From positions 417,018-481,017 of the forward strand of contig JAIOIE010000021.1 in the NCBI GenBank assembly GCA_019912665.1: 64,000 bases of DNA. Direction: 5' to 3'. Both the position numbers and the translations under genes were made by a program. This document shows positions 43,339 through 52,148 of the stretch, piece by piece. How positions within the stretch are numbered: the stretch's first letter is position 1; each line of letters opens with the position of its first letter. The notes beneath the pieces were generated by a model. The model had not been told where the DNA came from, did no database searches, and was given only the letters and a program-made list of their open reading frames with translations. The DNA comes from Deltaproteobacteria bacterium. Lineage in GTDB: Bacteria; Desulfobacterota; GWC2-55-46.

Positions 43339-44163
43339 ATGAACAGATTAGATGTTAAAAAACAAGCTCAGATAATAGCAGCTCTTGTAGAGGGTAACTC
43401 TATCAGGGCCACTTGCCGTATGACAGGAGCGGCAAAGGGAACAGTCTTAAAGCTCCTTGCGGATATCGGCAGGGCTTGTTCAGAGTATCAGGATAAGGTC
43501 TTGATGGATTTGGAGTGCAAAAGGATTCAGTGTGATGAAATCTGGTCTTTTTGCTATGCCAAAGAAAAGAATGTGCCGGACGAAAAGAAAGGCGTATTGG
43601 GCTATGGCGATGTTTACACCTGGACTGCTATATGCGCTGATTCCAAGCTCGTCCTTTCATGGTATGTCGGAAAGCGCGATGCGGTATCAGCCCATGTATT
43701 TATAGACGACCTGGCTAAACGCCTAAAGAACAGGGTGCAGCTTACAACAGACGGGCATAGGGCCTATCTAAGCGCGGTAGAGGCGGCCTTTGGCTCTGAG
43801 ATTGATTACAGCCAATTAGTTAAGCTGTACGGTAATGAAAGGGAGCGAGAGGCAAAATACAGTCCGGCAGTTTGTACGGGAGCCGTTAAGGAGCGCGTAC
43901 AGGGCAACCCAGACCCTAACCATGTCTCTACAAGCTATGTAGAACGCCAAAACTTAACCATGCGTATGAGCATGAGGCGTTTCACAAGGCTAACAAATGC
44001 CTTTTCCAAAAAGATTGAGAATTTAGAGTACGCCGTAGCCCTTCATTTCATGTACTACAATTTCTGCCGTATCCATCAGAGCTTGAGGGTAACTCCGGCA
44101 ATGGCGGCTGGCGTGACTGGTAAACTTTGGGAGATAGAGGATATATTGGACTTATTAAAATAA
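43339..44163 (+). CDS. IS1 family-like transposase (DDE type, single frame)
   Basis: This 274-aa transposase has an N-terminal helix-turn-helix-like part (AALVEGNSIRATCRMTGAAKGTVLKLL). The DDE-type catalytic region follows with CDEIWSFCYAKEKN, LTTDGHRAYL and STSYVERQNLTMRMSMRRFTRLTNAFSKK. I recognise this as the long single-ORF type annotated as IS1 family. It is intact. It sits in the middle of the element, more than 1 kb from either inverted repeat, which is unusual for a simple IS. No frameshift is needed, unlike classical IS1. Confidence 0.85.
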   Translation: MNRLDVKKQAQIIAALVEGNSIRATCRMTGAAKGTVLKLLADIGRACSEYQDKVLMDLECKRIQCDEIWSFCYAKEKNVPDEKKGVLGYGDVYTWTAICADSKLVLSWYVGKRDAVSAHVFIDDLAKRLKNRVQLTTDGHRAYLSAVEAAFGSEIDYSQLVKLYGNEREREAKYSPAVCTGAVKERVQGNPDPNHVSTSYVERQNLTMRMSMRRFTRLTNAFSKKIENLEYAVALHFMYYNFCRIHQSLRVTPAMAAGVTGKLWEIEDILDLLK

Positions 44164-44185
44164 AAGGCCCCTTACGGGGCCTTTT
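44162..44185. terminator. Bidirectional terminator between transposase and toxin-like gene
   Basis: Stem AAAAGGCCCC/GGGGCCTTTT with loop TTAC; both strands have T-rich 3' arms. It serves the converging transposase and 44184 genes. Confidence 0.85.
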
Positions 44186-44471
44186 AAAATTCTTTGGATT
44201 GAATGGGTTTCAGTGCTAAGTAGTGTACTTTATGGGCTTCTTCGTCATATTTATATAAAACCCAAAATCCAGGAGTTTCGCCAACTGCCGTGGTTTTAAA
44301 GACCCTTATTTTACCATCAACGACCGTTCCTTGTTTAGGGTCACGAGCCAACGCCCAATCTAACCCTGCATGTACATCCTCTAGCCGCTTATATTTTGTT
44401 GATATTGAATCAAATTGTTCTGTAAAGCTACTCTCTTGCACTATCTCGGCTAGCGTGTGCTTAGGCGGCAT
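44184..44471 (-). CDS. Small RelE-like protein, putative toxin of a Panacea toxin-antitoxin pair
   Basis: This 95-aa protein reads ...YKRLEDVHAGLDWALARDPKQG...RVFKTTAVGETPGFWVLYKYDEEAHKVHYLALKPI. That layout resembles RelE/ParE-type small toxins, with a helix pair and then a beta-sheet ending in the W-x-LYKYD pattern. The start overlaps the end of the Panacea-domain gene by 11 bases, so the two are translationally linked. Assignment as toxin relies on its weak resemblance and on the neighbouring Panacea protein, which serves as antitoxin in known PanAT pairs. Confidence 0.6.
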   Translation of the reverse strand: MPPKHTLAEIVQESSFTEQFDSISTKYKRLEDVHAGLDWALARDPKQGTVVDGKIRVFKTTAVGETPGFWVLYKYDEEAHKVHYLALKPIQSKEF

Positions 44472-45006
44472 TTGCAGACAAACCCAGTCTTCTTATCTCC
44501 TTTTTTGCCCAGCTTATCCCATCTTCCTCTATAGGCAAGCGCAAAAGCACAAAAACGGAGCTATATGGAATTTCTTCACCATCTGAGGACAAAAGCCAAG
44601 GGTTAAGAGTATGCGTCCACTGAGAAAGTTGGGTTGCGCTATATGACCTAGTTTCTTCAATTGCCATATTAACAATTGAAAGTTCTTCCTCTGTAAACAT
44701 TGATACATTGGCACCCTTAAGAGGCACAACTTTTTTCTTGATAAAACCTAAATAATTTTCTTGTTTTATCTCAGCACGCTTTTCCTTACGCAATGCTTCG
44801 CAGGCGGGCAACATTCTTTTTGCAACAGGCCCGTTAGGCTTGTGCATATATTTCGCACCAGTAATGGGAGTGCCCCTAAAAGCATACGCGTTCATGTCAG
44901 CCAAGAAAAGTATCTTGTTCAGCTTGGTTGCGCCAAACGAGTGATCCTCTTTGCATTTATCTGCAATGTACAATATTAATTCTTTGAGTTTTTTGTCCGT
45001 ATCCAT
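44461..45006 (-). CDS. Panacea (DUF4065/SocA-like) domain protein, probable antitoxin
   Basis: This 181-aa protein opens LILYIADKCKEDHSFGATKLNKILFLADMNAYAFRGTPITGAKY. That is the Panacea/DUF4065 signature, with the K-L-x-K-I/L-L-F-x-A-D core. GPVAKRMLPACEAL is also typical. Panacea proteins neutralise diverse small toxins, and the overlapping 95-aa gene is the presumed partner. Its start is preceded by a G-rich ribosome-binding site partly enclosed in a CCCC...GGGG hairpin. AT-rich and carried on the transposon. Confidence 0.82.
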   Translation of the reverse strand: MDTDKKLKELILYIADKCKEDHSFGATKLNKILFLADMNAYAFRGTPITGAKYMHKPNGPVAKRMLPACEALRKEKRAEIKQENYLGFIKKKVVPLKGANVSMFTEEELSIVNMAIEETRSYSATQLSQWTHTLNPWLLSSDGEEIPYSSVFVLLRLPIEEDGISWAKKEIRRLGLSANAA

Positions 45007-45426
45007 GACACCCCCCCCTCTTTTTTGGGGAAGACCAGTTAGGTAATCCTATGTATAGTATCGCCAAATTCCAGACGAAATCAAGCTTTTTTTGAATCTC
45101 CTTTAGTATATCATAAATTCTAAGTTCAAAGCCATTCCCACTATAAGCTAGCAAAATTATGTACCCAAAGGCGAAACATACCAGTTTTTAACATGAATTC
45201 GTTGGAAATATTCACGCCCCTTATTCTATTCCCAAACTGACCCACTACCTGACGCCCCGACCCCTTGACTTATAAGGAAAAACTTATTATCATCCCTCAA
45301 TGGCAAACCCTGGCTCCTGTCACAAGCTGTCCCTGAATCGCGCTGTAATTTTTCTGACCTGAAAATCCACAAACCTTTCCGTCGGGCCCGGGTTACGGCC
45401 CAGGACTGGCGTCCACAGGATGGGAT
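45007..45426. other. Right end of the transposon and galU upstream region
   Basis: 45007-45232 holds the control region of the Panacea gene and the inner end of the element. A possible promoter on the minus strand has TTGATT and TACTAT. 45258-45426 is the galU 5' region, with no gene seen. Confidence 0.5.
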
Positions 45427-46287
45427 ATGAAGCTTAAGAAAGCGGTTTTCCCTGCTGCCGGCTTCGGCACCAGGTTCCTTCCGGCCACAAAGGCCATTCC
45501 CAAGGAGATGCTCCCCCTTGTGGATAAGCCGCTCATACAGTACGGTGTCGAGGAGGCGAAGGCCTCCGGGCTCTCGGAGATAGTCATCGTAACGGGCATG
45601 GGGAAGACCGCCATAGAGGACCACTTCGACACCTCCTTCGAGCTTGAGAAGCTCCTGCAGGAAAGGGGAAAGAACGAGCTGCTCCGGATGATAGAGAACG
45701 TCTCGGGCCTCGTCCATTTCGCCTATACGCGGCAGAAAAAGCCCCTCGGCCTCGGCCACGCCATAAGCATAACCGTGAACCTCATTAATAATGAGCCGTT
45801 TGCCGTATTCCTCGGGGACGATATAATTGATTCGAAGGTCCCTGTGATGAAGCAGATGATCGAGGTCAACAGGAAATTCGGCACCTCGGTCCTTGCCGTG
45901 CAGAAGGTGCCGAAAAACCAGGCCCATATGTACGGGGTGATAAAGGGGCAGAAGGTTGCGCCGGGCATCTACAAGGTGCTGGACCTTGTAGAGAAGCCGA
46001 AGGCCAACCCTCCCTCCAACCTCGCGATAATAGGGCGATATATACTGACTCCGGGCATATTCCCGGCGCTAGATGAGACGAAGCCCGGAAAGGGCGGGGA
46101 AATACAGCTTACGGACGCCCTCAAAATACTACTCCGTAGCCAGGACATCTACGCCCTCGAGTTCGAGGGCACAAGGTACGACGCCGGGGACAAGCTCGGC
46201 TTTCTAAAGGCGAACATCTCCCTTGCGCTTAAGCGCCCCGAGCTAAAAGGCGACTTGAGGAAGTTCCTCAAGGGCCTGGGCCTCTGA
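45427..46287 (+). CDS. galU: UTP-glucose-1-phosphate uridylyltransferase
   Basis: This enzyme makes UDP-glucose from UTP and glucose 1-phosphate. KKAVFPAAGFGTRFLPATKAIPKEMLPLVDKPLIQYGVEEA is the nucleotidyltransferase start. FLGDDIID holds the metal aspartates, and VEKPKANPPSNLAIIGRYILTP is the conserved sugar loop. The size of 286 aa is standard. It supplies UDP-glucose for envelope sugars and possibly for OtsA/TreT. The hsp20 gene starts 27 bases later. Confidence 0.96.
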   Translation: MKLKKAVFPAAGFGTRFLPATKAIPKEMLPLVDKPLIQYGVEEAKASGLSEIVIVTGMGKTAIEDHFDTSFELEKLLQERGKNELLRMIENVSGLVHFAYTRQKKPLGLGHAISITVNLINNEPFAVFLGDDIIDSKVPVMKQMIEVNRKFGTSVLAVQKVPKNQAHMYGVIKGQKVAPGIYKVLDLVEKPKANPPSNLAIIGRYILTPGIFPALDETKPGKGGEIQLTDALKILLRSQDIYALEFEGTRYDAGDKLGFLKANISLALKRPELKGDLRKFLKGLGL

Positions 46288-46314
46288 CGCTAATCTCAGG
46301 GGTCTTCGCCTTCA

Positions 46315-46797
46315 ATGGCATGGTTCCAGGACACTTTTGAGCTATTTATGGCCAAATTCTCCAAAAAACCGACTAAGACGCCCGTTAAGACAGAGCACCT
46401 GAACCGCTTCCTTTTCGACTGCCTGGATGAGGGCGAGAGCTTTTTCAAGCCCGAGCCCATAACCCACATGCCGGCCCTCGACATGTACGCCACCCAGGAT
46501 GAGCTCGTAATCGAGGTCGAGCTCCCGGGTGTCAGGAGGGAAGATATAGACCTGACCATGTCCAGGGACAAGCTCATCATAAAATCCGTAAAGTTTGAGT
46601 GCTTCGAAGAGGACAAGATAAACTACGTCTGCATGGAGAGGTCCTTCGGCAGGCTCTTCCGGTCCATAGACCTCCCATACCCGGTGGACACGGCCAGGGC
46701 AAAGGCCGTGTACAGGAACGGCATCCTCCTTATAACGCTCCCGAGGGTCCAGGACAAGAGAAACTCTACGAAAAAGGTGCCGGTGGAATCCATTTAA
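46315..46797 (+). CDS. Small heat-shock protein Hsp20
   Basis: This 160-aa cytoplasmic holdase has an alpha-crystallin domain at about residues 55-150. Conserved positions include LDMYATQDELVIEVELPGVRREDIDLTM, ERSFGRLFRSIDLPYPVD and the C-terminal strand AVYRNGILLITLPR. It lacks a typical I-x-I tail; it ends VPVESI. It is followed 17 bases later by lon, so a protein quality control operon is likely. Confidence 0.92.
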   Translation: MAWFQDTFELFMAKFSKKPTKTPVKTEHLNRFLFDCLDEGESFFKPEPITHMPALDMYATQDELVIEVELPGVRREDIDLTMSRDKLIIKSVKFECFEEDKINYVCMERSFGRLFRSIDLPYPVDTARAKAVYRNGILLITLPRVQDKRNSTKKVPVESI

Positions 46798-46814
46798 AGG
46801 AGAGTACAGACTAA

Positions 46815-49238
46815 ATGCCAGAAGATAAAAGAGAAGAAGAGGAGCAGCAGCTCGAGATACCGGACGTACTGCCGCTCCTGCCGGTAAGGGATGTAGTCAT
46901 ATTCCCTTTCATGATAGTGCCTCTTTTCGTGGGCCGGGAGCGCTCCATTAACGCGGTCGACGCGGCGCTTACGAAGGATCGGCTCGTCTTCACGGCGACA
47001 CAGAAGGACATATCCAAGGAAGACCCGGACCCCGAGGACCTCTACAGGGCCGGGACCGTCTGCATGATAATGAGGATGCTCAAGCTCCCGGACGGCAGGG
47101 TCAAGATACTCGTCCAGGGCCTCAGCAGAGGGAACATCTCCAACTTTACCCAGACCAAGCCCAACTACCTCGTCTCCATCGAGAAAGTGGAGGAGCAGCA
47201 CGAAACAGAGCTTTCCCTCGAGGTAGAGGCCCTCATGAGGACCGTAAGGGAGCAGCTTGAGAAGCTCGCTACCCTCGGCAAGGTCGTCTTCCAGGAAGTT
47301 ATGATGGTCCTCGACAACATCGCGGACCCGGGCAGGATGGCGGACCTCGTCGCCGCCAACCTCGGCCTGAAAATCGATGAGGCCCAGTCCGTGCTCGAAA
47401 CGCTCGACCCTGTAAAGAGGCTCGAGAAGGTGAACGAGTTCCTCGTAAAGGAGCTCCAGGTCGCCCAGATGCAGGTGAAGATACAGTCCCAGGCCAAGGA
47501 GGAGATGGACAAGAGCCAGCGGGAGTACTACCTCCGCGAGCAGATGAGGGCCATAAAAAACGAGCTCGGCGACATAGAGGAGCCGTCCGAGGAGCTCGAG
47601 GAGTTCAGAGACAAGATAAAGAAGTCCAAGATGCCGCAGGATGTCGAGAAGGAGGCCGGGAAACAGCTCGACAGGCTCGAGATGATGCACCCCGACGCGG
47701 CCGAGGCCGCCCTTATCCGCACCTATTTAGAATGGCTGGTGGACCTCCCGTGGGCCAAGCAGACCAAGGACACCCTCGACATCGAAAAGGCGAGGAAGGT
47801 GCTCGACACCGACCACTATAACCTCGAAAAGGTGAAGGAGAGGATACTCGAGTACCTTGCCGTAAGGAAGCTCCAGCCAAAGACAAAGGGGCCGATACTC
47901 TGCTTCGTAGGGCCCCCGGGGGTCGGAAAGACCTCGCTCGGCCGCTCGATAGCAAGGGCGATGGGCAGGAACTTCGTCCGTATCTCGCTTGGCGGCATAA
48001 AGGACGAGGCGGAGATACGGGGGCACAGGAGGACCTACGTCGGCGCGCTCCCGGGTCGCATAATACAGGGCATTAAGCAGGCCGGCACAAACAACCCCGT
48101 CTTCATGATGGACGAGATAGACAAGATTGGCATGGACTTCAGGGGCGACCCGTCCTCGGCCCTCCTGGAAGTGCTGGATCCCGAGCAGAACTACGCCTTC
48201 AGCGACCATTACTTGAACCTTCCCTTCGACCTCTCGAAGGTGATGTTCATAACCACCGCGAACATGACCGACCCTATCCCCGAGCCGCTCCTCGACAGGA
48301 TGGAGCTCCTCAACCTCCCCGGCTACACCGAGGAGGAGAAGCTCGAGATAGCTCGTAAGTTCATCGTGCCCCGCCAGATAAAGGAGCACGGCCTCTCTAA
48401 AAAGCTCATCACCGTTCAGGACGAGGCCATAAAGAAGATAATATCCCAGTACACGAGGGAAGCCGGGCTTCGAAATCTCGAGCGTGAAGTGGCCTCGCTT
48501 TGCAGGAAGGTCGCGAAGAAGGTGGCCTCAGGCAAATCCGCACTTACGACTGTCACGCCGAAGCTCGTACAGGAGTTCCTCGGCATACCAAAATTCCTCC
48601 CCGAGACCGAGCAAGAGTCCGAGGAGGTCGGTGTCGCCACAGGCCTTGCGTGGACGCCTGTCGGAGGCGAGATACTCCACATAGAGTCGACGATAATGAA
48701 CGGCAAGGGGCAGCTTACGCTTACCGGCCACCTCGGGGATGTCATGAAGGAGAGCGCGCACGCGGCCCTCTCATACGCCCGGTCGAGGGCCGACCTCTTT
48801 AACCTGAAGCCCGACTTCTACAAGGATCTCGACATACACATCCATGTGCCTTCCGGCGCAATACCAAAGGACGGCCCGTCAGCCGGGATAACGATGGCAG
48901 CCTCCCTCATATCGGCGCTTACCCAGACGCCTCTTGATAAGGGGATCGCCATGACCGGCGAAATAACCTTAAGGGGAAGGGTGCTCCCGGTCGGCGGCAT
49001 AAAGGAGAAGTGCCTTGCCGCGCTAAGGGCCAAGATGACCAACGTCATCATCCCCGAGCGGAATAAAAAAGACATAGAAGACATACCCAAGGACATAAGG
49101 AAAAAGATAAGCTTCATCTTCGTAAAGCACATGGACGACGTCCTGAAGGTAGTGTTCAGGAAGCACAGGCTCCCCGGCGGGAAAAAGCCAGGGCCGAGAA
49201 AGGCCAAGCCCGCGGGCCGGAAGCACGCAAGGCCCTGA
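46815..49238 (+). CDS. lon: ATP-dependent protease Lon
   Basis: This cytosolic serine protease of 807 aa degrades misfolded and regulatory proteins. An N-terminal LAN substrate domain (LPLLPVRDVVIFPFMIVPLFVGR) leads to the AAA+ module, with Walker A GPPGVGKTSLG near residue 366 and FMMDEIDKI. The protease domain has the catalytic Ser in KDGPSAGITMA (near 688) and Lys in GGIKEKCLAALR (near 730). The Lys/Arg/Pro-rich C-terminal tail (GKKPGPRKAKPAGRKHARP) is an extension. The gene follows hsp20 and precedes thiL by 5 bases. Confidence 0.97.
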   Translation: MPEDKREEEEQQLEIPDVLPLLPVRDVVIFPFMIVPLFVGRERSINAVDAALTKDRLVFTATQKDISKEDPDPEDLYRAGTVCMIMRMLKLPDGRVKILVQGLSRGNISNFTQTKPNYLVSIEKVEEQHETELSLEVEALMRTVREQLEKLATLGKVVFQEVMMVLDNIADPGRMADLVAANLGLKIDEAQSVLETLDPVKRLEKVNEFLVKELQVAQMQVKIQSQAKEEMDKSQREYYLREQMRAIKNELGDIEEPSEELEEFRDKIKKSKMPQDVEKEAGKQLDRLEMMHPDAAEAALIRTYLEWLVDLPWAKQTKDTLDIEKARKVLDTDHYNLEKVKERILEYLAVRKLQPKTKGPILCFVGPPGVGKTSLGRSIARAMGRNFVRISLGGIKDEAEIRGHRRTYVGALPGRIIQGIKQAGTNNPVFMMDEIDKIGMDFRGDPSSALLEVLDPEQNYAFSDHYLNLPFDLSKVMFITTANMTDPIPEPLLDRMELLNLPGYTEEEKLEIARKFIVPRQIKEHGLSKKLITVQDEAIKKIISQYTREAGLRNLEREVASLCRKVAKKVASGKSALTTVTPKLVQEFLGIPKFLPETEQESEEVGVATGLAWTPVGGEILHIESTIMNGKGQLTLTGHLGDVMKESAHAALSYARSRADLFNLKPDFYKDLDIHIHVPSGAIPKDGPSAGITMAASLISALTQTPLDKGIAMTGEITLRGRVLPVGGIKEKCLAALRAKMTNVIIPERNKKDIEDIPKDIRKKISFIFVKHMDDVLKVVFRKHRLPGGKKPGPRKAKPAGRKHARP

Positions 49239-49243
49239 AGCGG

Positions 49244-50260
49244 ATGCGCCTTAAGGACATAGGCGAGGACGCCCTCATAGGGGCCATTGCGAAGCGGTTT
49301 GCCGCCCGGCATCCGCGCCTTACCAAGGGCATCGGCGACGATGCCTGCGTTATAAGGGAGCTCGGCGGCAGGGTCCTCCTTGCCACCACAGACGTCCTTA
49401 TCGAGGACACCCATTTCAAGAGGAGCTACACCCCTCCCCGTCTTTTAGGCAGGAAGGCCCTTTCGATATCCCTCTCGGACATAGCCGCAATGGGCGGAGA
49501 GCCCCTTTTCTTCCTCGTCTCCATCGCGCTTCCGCCGGATACGGACAAGGGCTTCGTCGACGGGCTCTATGACGGCCTCGGTGACGCGGGCGGGAAGAGT
49601 AAGTGCCTGCTTATCGGCGGCAACACGGCAAAGTCCAGGCACGGGATAACGGTTTCGACGACCGTCTTCGGAGAGGCGCCTGCCAATGAAGTGGCATATA
49701 GAAAAGGCGCTCGGGCCGGGGACCTCGTATTCGTGACAGGCGAGCTCGGCTCTTCCGCACTCGGCCTGTGGGCGCTCGGCGCGCGAGGGAAAGCGGCGGC
49801 AAAAGGGCCTTACAGGGGATCCGTGGCAAAGCACCTCGACCCCGAGCCGCGCCTTACAGCCGGAAAAGCGCTCGCGGCCTCCGGGCTTGCGTCATCGATG
49901 ATGGATTTAAGCGACGGGCTGGCCCTTGACCTTAAAAGGCTCTGCATCGAGAGCGGCCGGGCCGCGGTCGTCAACATTAGCTCTCTCCCGGCCTCGAAAG
50001 AGCTTCAGAAATTCGGCAGACAGGCTGGGCGGAGGCGCATGTTCGAGTTCGCCCTTACGGGCGGAGAGGACTATGAGCTCCTTTTCACCTCTCCTGAAAG
50101 CAACCTGAAAAGCCTTTCCAGGCTGTCCAGGAGGCTTTCGCTCCCGTTCACGCCCATCGGGAGGATAGTCCCGGCAAAAAGTGCGGTAAGGGCCGTTACG
50201 GTATTAGACGAGGACGGAAGCCCTGTCGCGCTCGGAAGAGAGGGGTTCGAGCACTTCTGA
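49244..50260 (+). CDS. thiL: Thiamine-monophosphate kinase
   Basis: This kinase phosphorylates thiamine monophosphate to thiamine pyrophosphate. GIGDDACVIRELGGRVLLATTDVLIEDTHF at the start holds the metal-binding aspartates. SLSDIAAMGGEPLFFLVSIALP, LIGGNTAKS and the ALTGGEDYELLF motif complete the PurM-like fold. At 338 aa it is normal. With thiE at 28.6 kb it covers two steps of thiamine synthesis. Five bases separate it from lon. Confidence 0.95.
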   Translation: MRLKDIGEDALIGAIAKRFAARHPRLTKGIGDDACVIRELGGRVLLATTDVLIEDTHFKRSYTPPRLLGRKALSISLSDIAAMGGEPLFFLVSIALPPDTDKGFVDGLYDGLGDAGGKSKCLLIGGNTAKSRHGITVSTTVFGEAPANEVAYRKGARAGDLVFVTGELGSSALGLWALGARGKAAAKGPYRGSVAKHLDPEPRLTAGKALAASGLASSMMDLSDGLALDLKRLCIESGRAAVVNISSLPASKELQKFGRQAGRRRMFEFALTGGEDYELLFTSPESNLKSLSRLSRRLSLPFTPIGRIVPAKSAVRAVTVLDEDGSPVALGREGFEHF

Positions 50261-50331
50261 AAGGACGCTCGGCGGGGCTAAAGCAAACGGCATTACCGTC
50301 CGAAATACCGGAAAACGCTTGCGGATTGACA

Positions 50332-51654
50332 ATGGATTTGAAAGAGACATATAATACCGCCGAAACTGGAGAAAGGCGGGTCCTGGCCATAAGGATACCC
50401 ATAGGATACAAGTTCATACTCGGCTTCATCGCGGTGGTCGCGGCCGCGGCATTCGTGCCTGGCATCGTCGAAAAGCTCGAAATAGCCGAGTGGATGAAGC
50501 AGCCACTGAGCTTCCTCGTCGCCATCCTCACAGGGCTCGTCCTGGGCTCAATATTTACGCGGAATTTGACGAGAGACTTCAACCGCATCGCAGCCATAGC
50601 AGGAAAGATAAGCAAGGGCGACCTTTCCGGCGCGGGCGAGCTCGATTCAGGCGAGGCCCGGCTTATAAAGGACGAGATAGCGGAGCTCGCCCAGGCGGTC
50701 TCCCTCATGTCCGAAAGCCTTAAGACCCTTGTCATGCAGATAAAGTCCACCGCCTCGGACCTCTCCGAGGCCCAGGAATCGTTCTCGTCGGTCGTGGCCA
50801 GGGGGCACGAGACCTCGAAAGACGTCATATCCGGCGCCTCCGATATCTTTAACGGCGCGCTCGAACAGGCCAACCACATAGGCGACGCCTCCCATACCGT
50901 AAAGGCAATGGCGGAGCTCGCGGACGACGTGGCCGACCGGGTGACCGAGAGCGCTAACGCCTCGCAGAGGGTGAACTCCATGGTGCAGAGGGGCGCGACC
51001 GCGGCCACCTCGGCGATGGAGAAGATGGAGACTATCTTCAGGGGCATCGAGAACACCGAGGGGGCGGCCATACGCCTGAAAGACAAGCTCGGCGACATAC
51101 CCAGGATACTCGACGTCATAACGCACATATCGAGGCAGACCGACCTCCTGGCGCTAAACGCCACAATAGAGGCCTCAAAGGCCGGAGAGCACGGCAGGGG
51201 ATTCGCCATAGTCGCGGAGGAGGTCAGGAGGTTTGCGGACAACACCAATAACAGCGTGGAAGACGTCTCCTCCATAGTAAAAGACCTCCGGATAGAGGTC
51301 GAGCGGGTCGTGGCCTCCGCGAGCGAGGGGACCGCGAATCTCAAGGGAGGCAGGGACGACCTCCGAAAGATACGCGAGATACTCGTTGAAATAACCAACT
51401 ACTCCTCGGAAGTGGCCGAGAAGGCCACGGTGATACTGGGCCTTACGCAGAAGCAGAAGGAAAAAGCGGAAAAGACCGTGGAGATAATCGAGCAGGTGGC
51501 CAAGATAGCCCGCGAAAACGTCGCCTCGACCGAACGGGTCGAGTCGGCCGTCGAGAGGCACGGGGCGGCTATAAGCGAGACCCTTGCCGCGTCGGAGAAG
51601 CTCTCCGGGCTTTCAAAAGACCTCCGGGCCGTGGTCGCCAGGTTCACTCTTTGA
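50332..51654 (+). CDS. Methyl-accepting chemotaxis-like protein with minimal sensor region
   Basis: This 440-aa protein has two closely spaced membrane segments (about residues 26-46 and 60-80) with only some 15 residues between them, so no periplasmic ligand domain. A HAMP region (DFNRIAAIAGKISKGDLSG) leads into a long coiled-coil signalling domain. The hairpin tip DLLALNATIEASKAGEHGRGFAIVAEEVRRFA is conserved. ATG 50332 is preferred to the TTG six bases earlier. It begins a cluster with cheW, cheY and cheA. No CheR/CheB genes are in the window, so adaptation may be absent or encoded elsewhere. Confidence 0.92.
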   Translation: MDLKETYNTAETGERRVLAIRIPIGYKFILGFIAVVAAAAFVPGIVEKLEIAEWMKQPLSFLVAILTGLVLGSIFTRNLTRDFNRIAAIAGKISKGDLSGAGELDSGEARLIKDEIAELAQAVSLMSESLKTLVMQIKSTASDLSEAQESFSSVVARGHETSKDVISGASDIFNGALEQANHIGDASHTVKAMAELADDVADRVTESANASQRVNSMVQRGATAATSAMEKMETIFRGIENTEGAAIRLKDKLGDIPRILDVITHISRQTDLLALNATIEASKAGEHGRGFAIVAEEVRRFADNTNNSVEDVSSIVKDLRIEVERVVASASEGTANLKGGRDDLRKIREILVEITNYSSEVAEKATVILGLTQKQKEKAEKTVEIIEQVAKIARENVASTERVESAVERHGAAISETLAASEKLSGLSKDLRAVVARFTL

Positions 51655-51662
51655 TTCAACAC

Positions 51663-52148
51663 ATGGCTGGTTCACCTTCCGACATGCGCGGAGACAAGTT
51701 GGTAATAGACCTGGACTGCGGCAGATACGCGCTCGAGACGAGCGCGGTCGCAGGGGTGGTGGAAAAAGAGAGGCTCCCGTTCCTCCCCGGCGGGAGGGGG
51801 TTCGCTTCCGGTATAATCTCCTTCAGGAACGAGCCCGTTACGGTGATAGACCTTCCGGCCGCACTTGGCGATTTCGGTTCAAGGCAGCCCTCCTCGCACA
51901 AGGTAATCGTGCTCAAGGAAAAAGGGCGCGTCCTGGGGGTGGACATAGGGGACTCAGGGGTCTCCTTCCTCTGGGACGAGGATATCGAGGGCAAGGTAAC
52001 AAAAGAGAAGGGCCTCTATACCTTTGGAAGGATAAACGCCGGGGGCCGGCCCATCGACATTATCGACTGGCCGGCCCTCTACGACGAGACGCTAAGGATG
52101 CTTTCAGCTGAAGACGATGCCGCCAAAGAGAGTCCTGATAGCAGATGA
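51663..52148 (+). CDS. cheW: CheW-like coupling protein
   Basis: This 161-aa CheW-fold protein couples receptors to CheA. KLVIDLDCGRYALETSAVAGVVEKE and GIISFRNEPVTVIDLPAAL match the paired SH3-like domain. The start may be ATG 51663 (MAGSPSD), the TTG overlapping the MCP stop at 51651, or the internal ATG at 51684. It overlaps the start of cheY by 32 bases. Confidence 0.85.
   Translation: MAGSPSDMRGDKLVIDLDCGRYALETSAVAGVVEKERLPFLPGGRGFASGIISFRNEPVTVIDLPAALGDFGSRQPSSHKVIVLKEKGRVLGVDIGDSGVSFLWDEDIEGKVTKEKGLYTFGRINAGGRPIDIIDWPALYDETLRMLSAEDDAAKESPDSR

Larger units (their letters stand above)
41899..45257. mobile_element. IS1-like transposon with passenger genes, including target duplication
   Basis: Perfect 17-bp terminal inverted repeats GGTAGTGGGTCAGTTTG are at 41907-41923 and, inverted, at 45233-45249. 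They are flanked by the 8-bp direct repeat TGACGCCC at 41899-41906 and 45250-45257. An 8-bp duplication is typical of the IS1 family. The 3343-bp interior is AT-rich compared with the host. It holds an IS1-family-like transposase plus four other genes. The left duplication starts on the uvrD stop codon, so uvrD was not damaged. Confidence 0.88.

Noticed and set aside
44957..45154. 65-codon minus-strand open frame before the Panacea gene
   Set aside because: It overlaps the Panacea start in another frame; part of it reads like a natural protein, but there is no family match, so it is left as a possible remnant.
46794..47690. Minus-strand open frame of 298 codons
   Set aside because: It is antisense to lon; Leu/Glu/Val bias is typical of an artefact.
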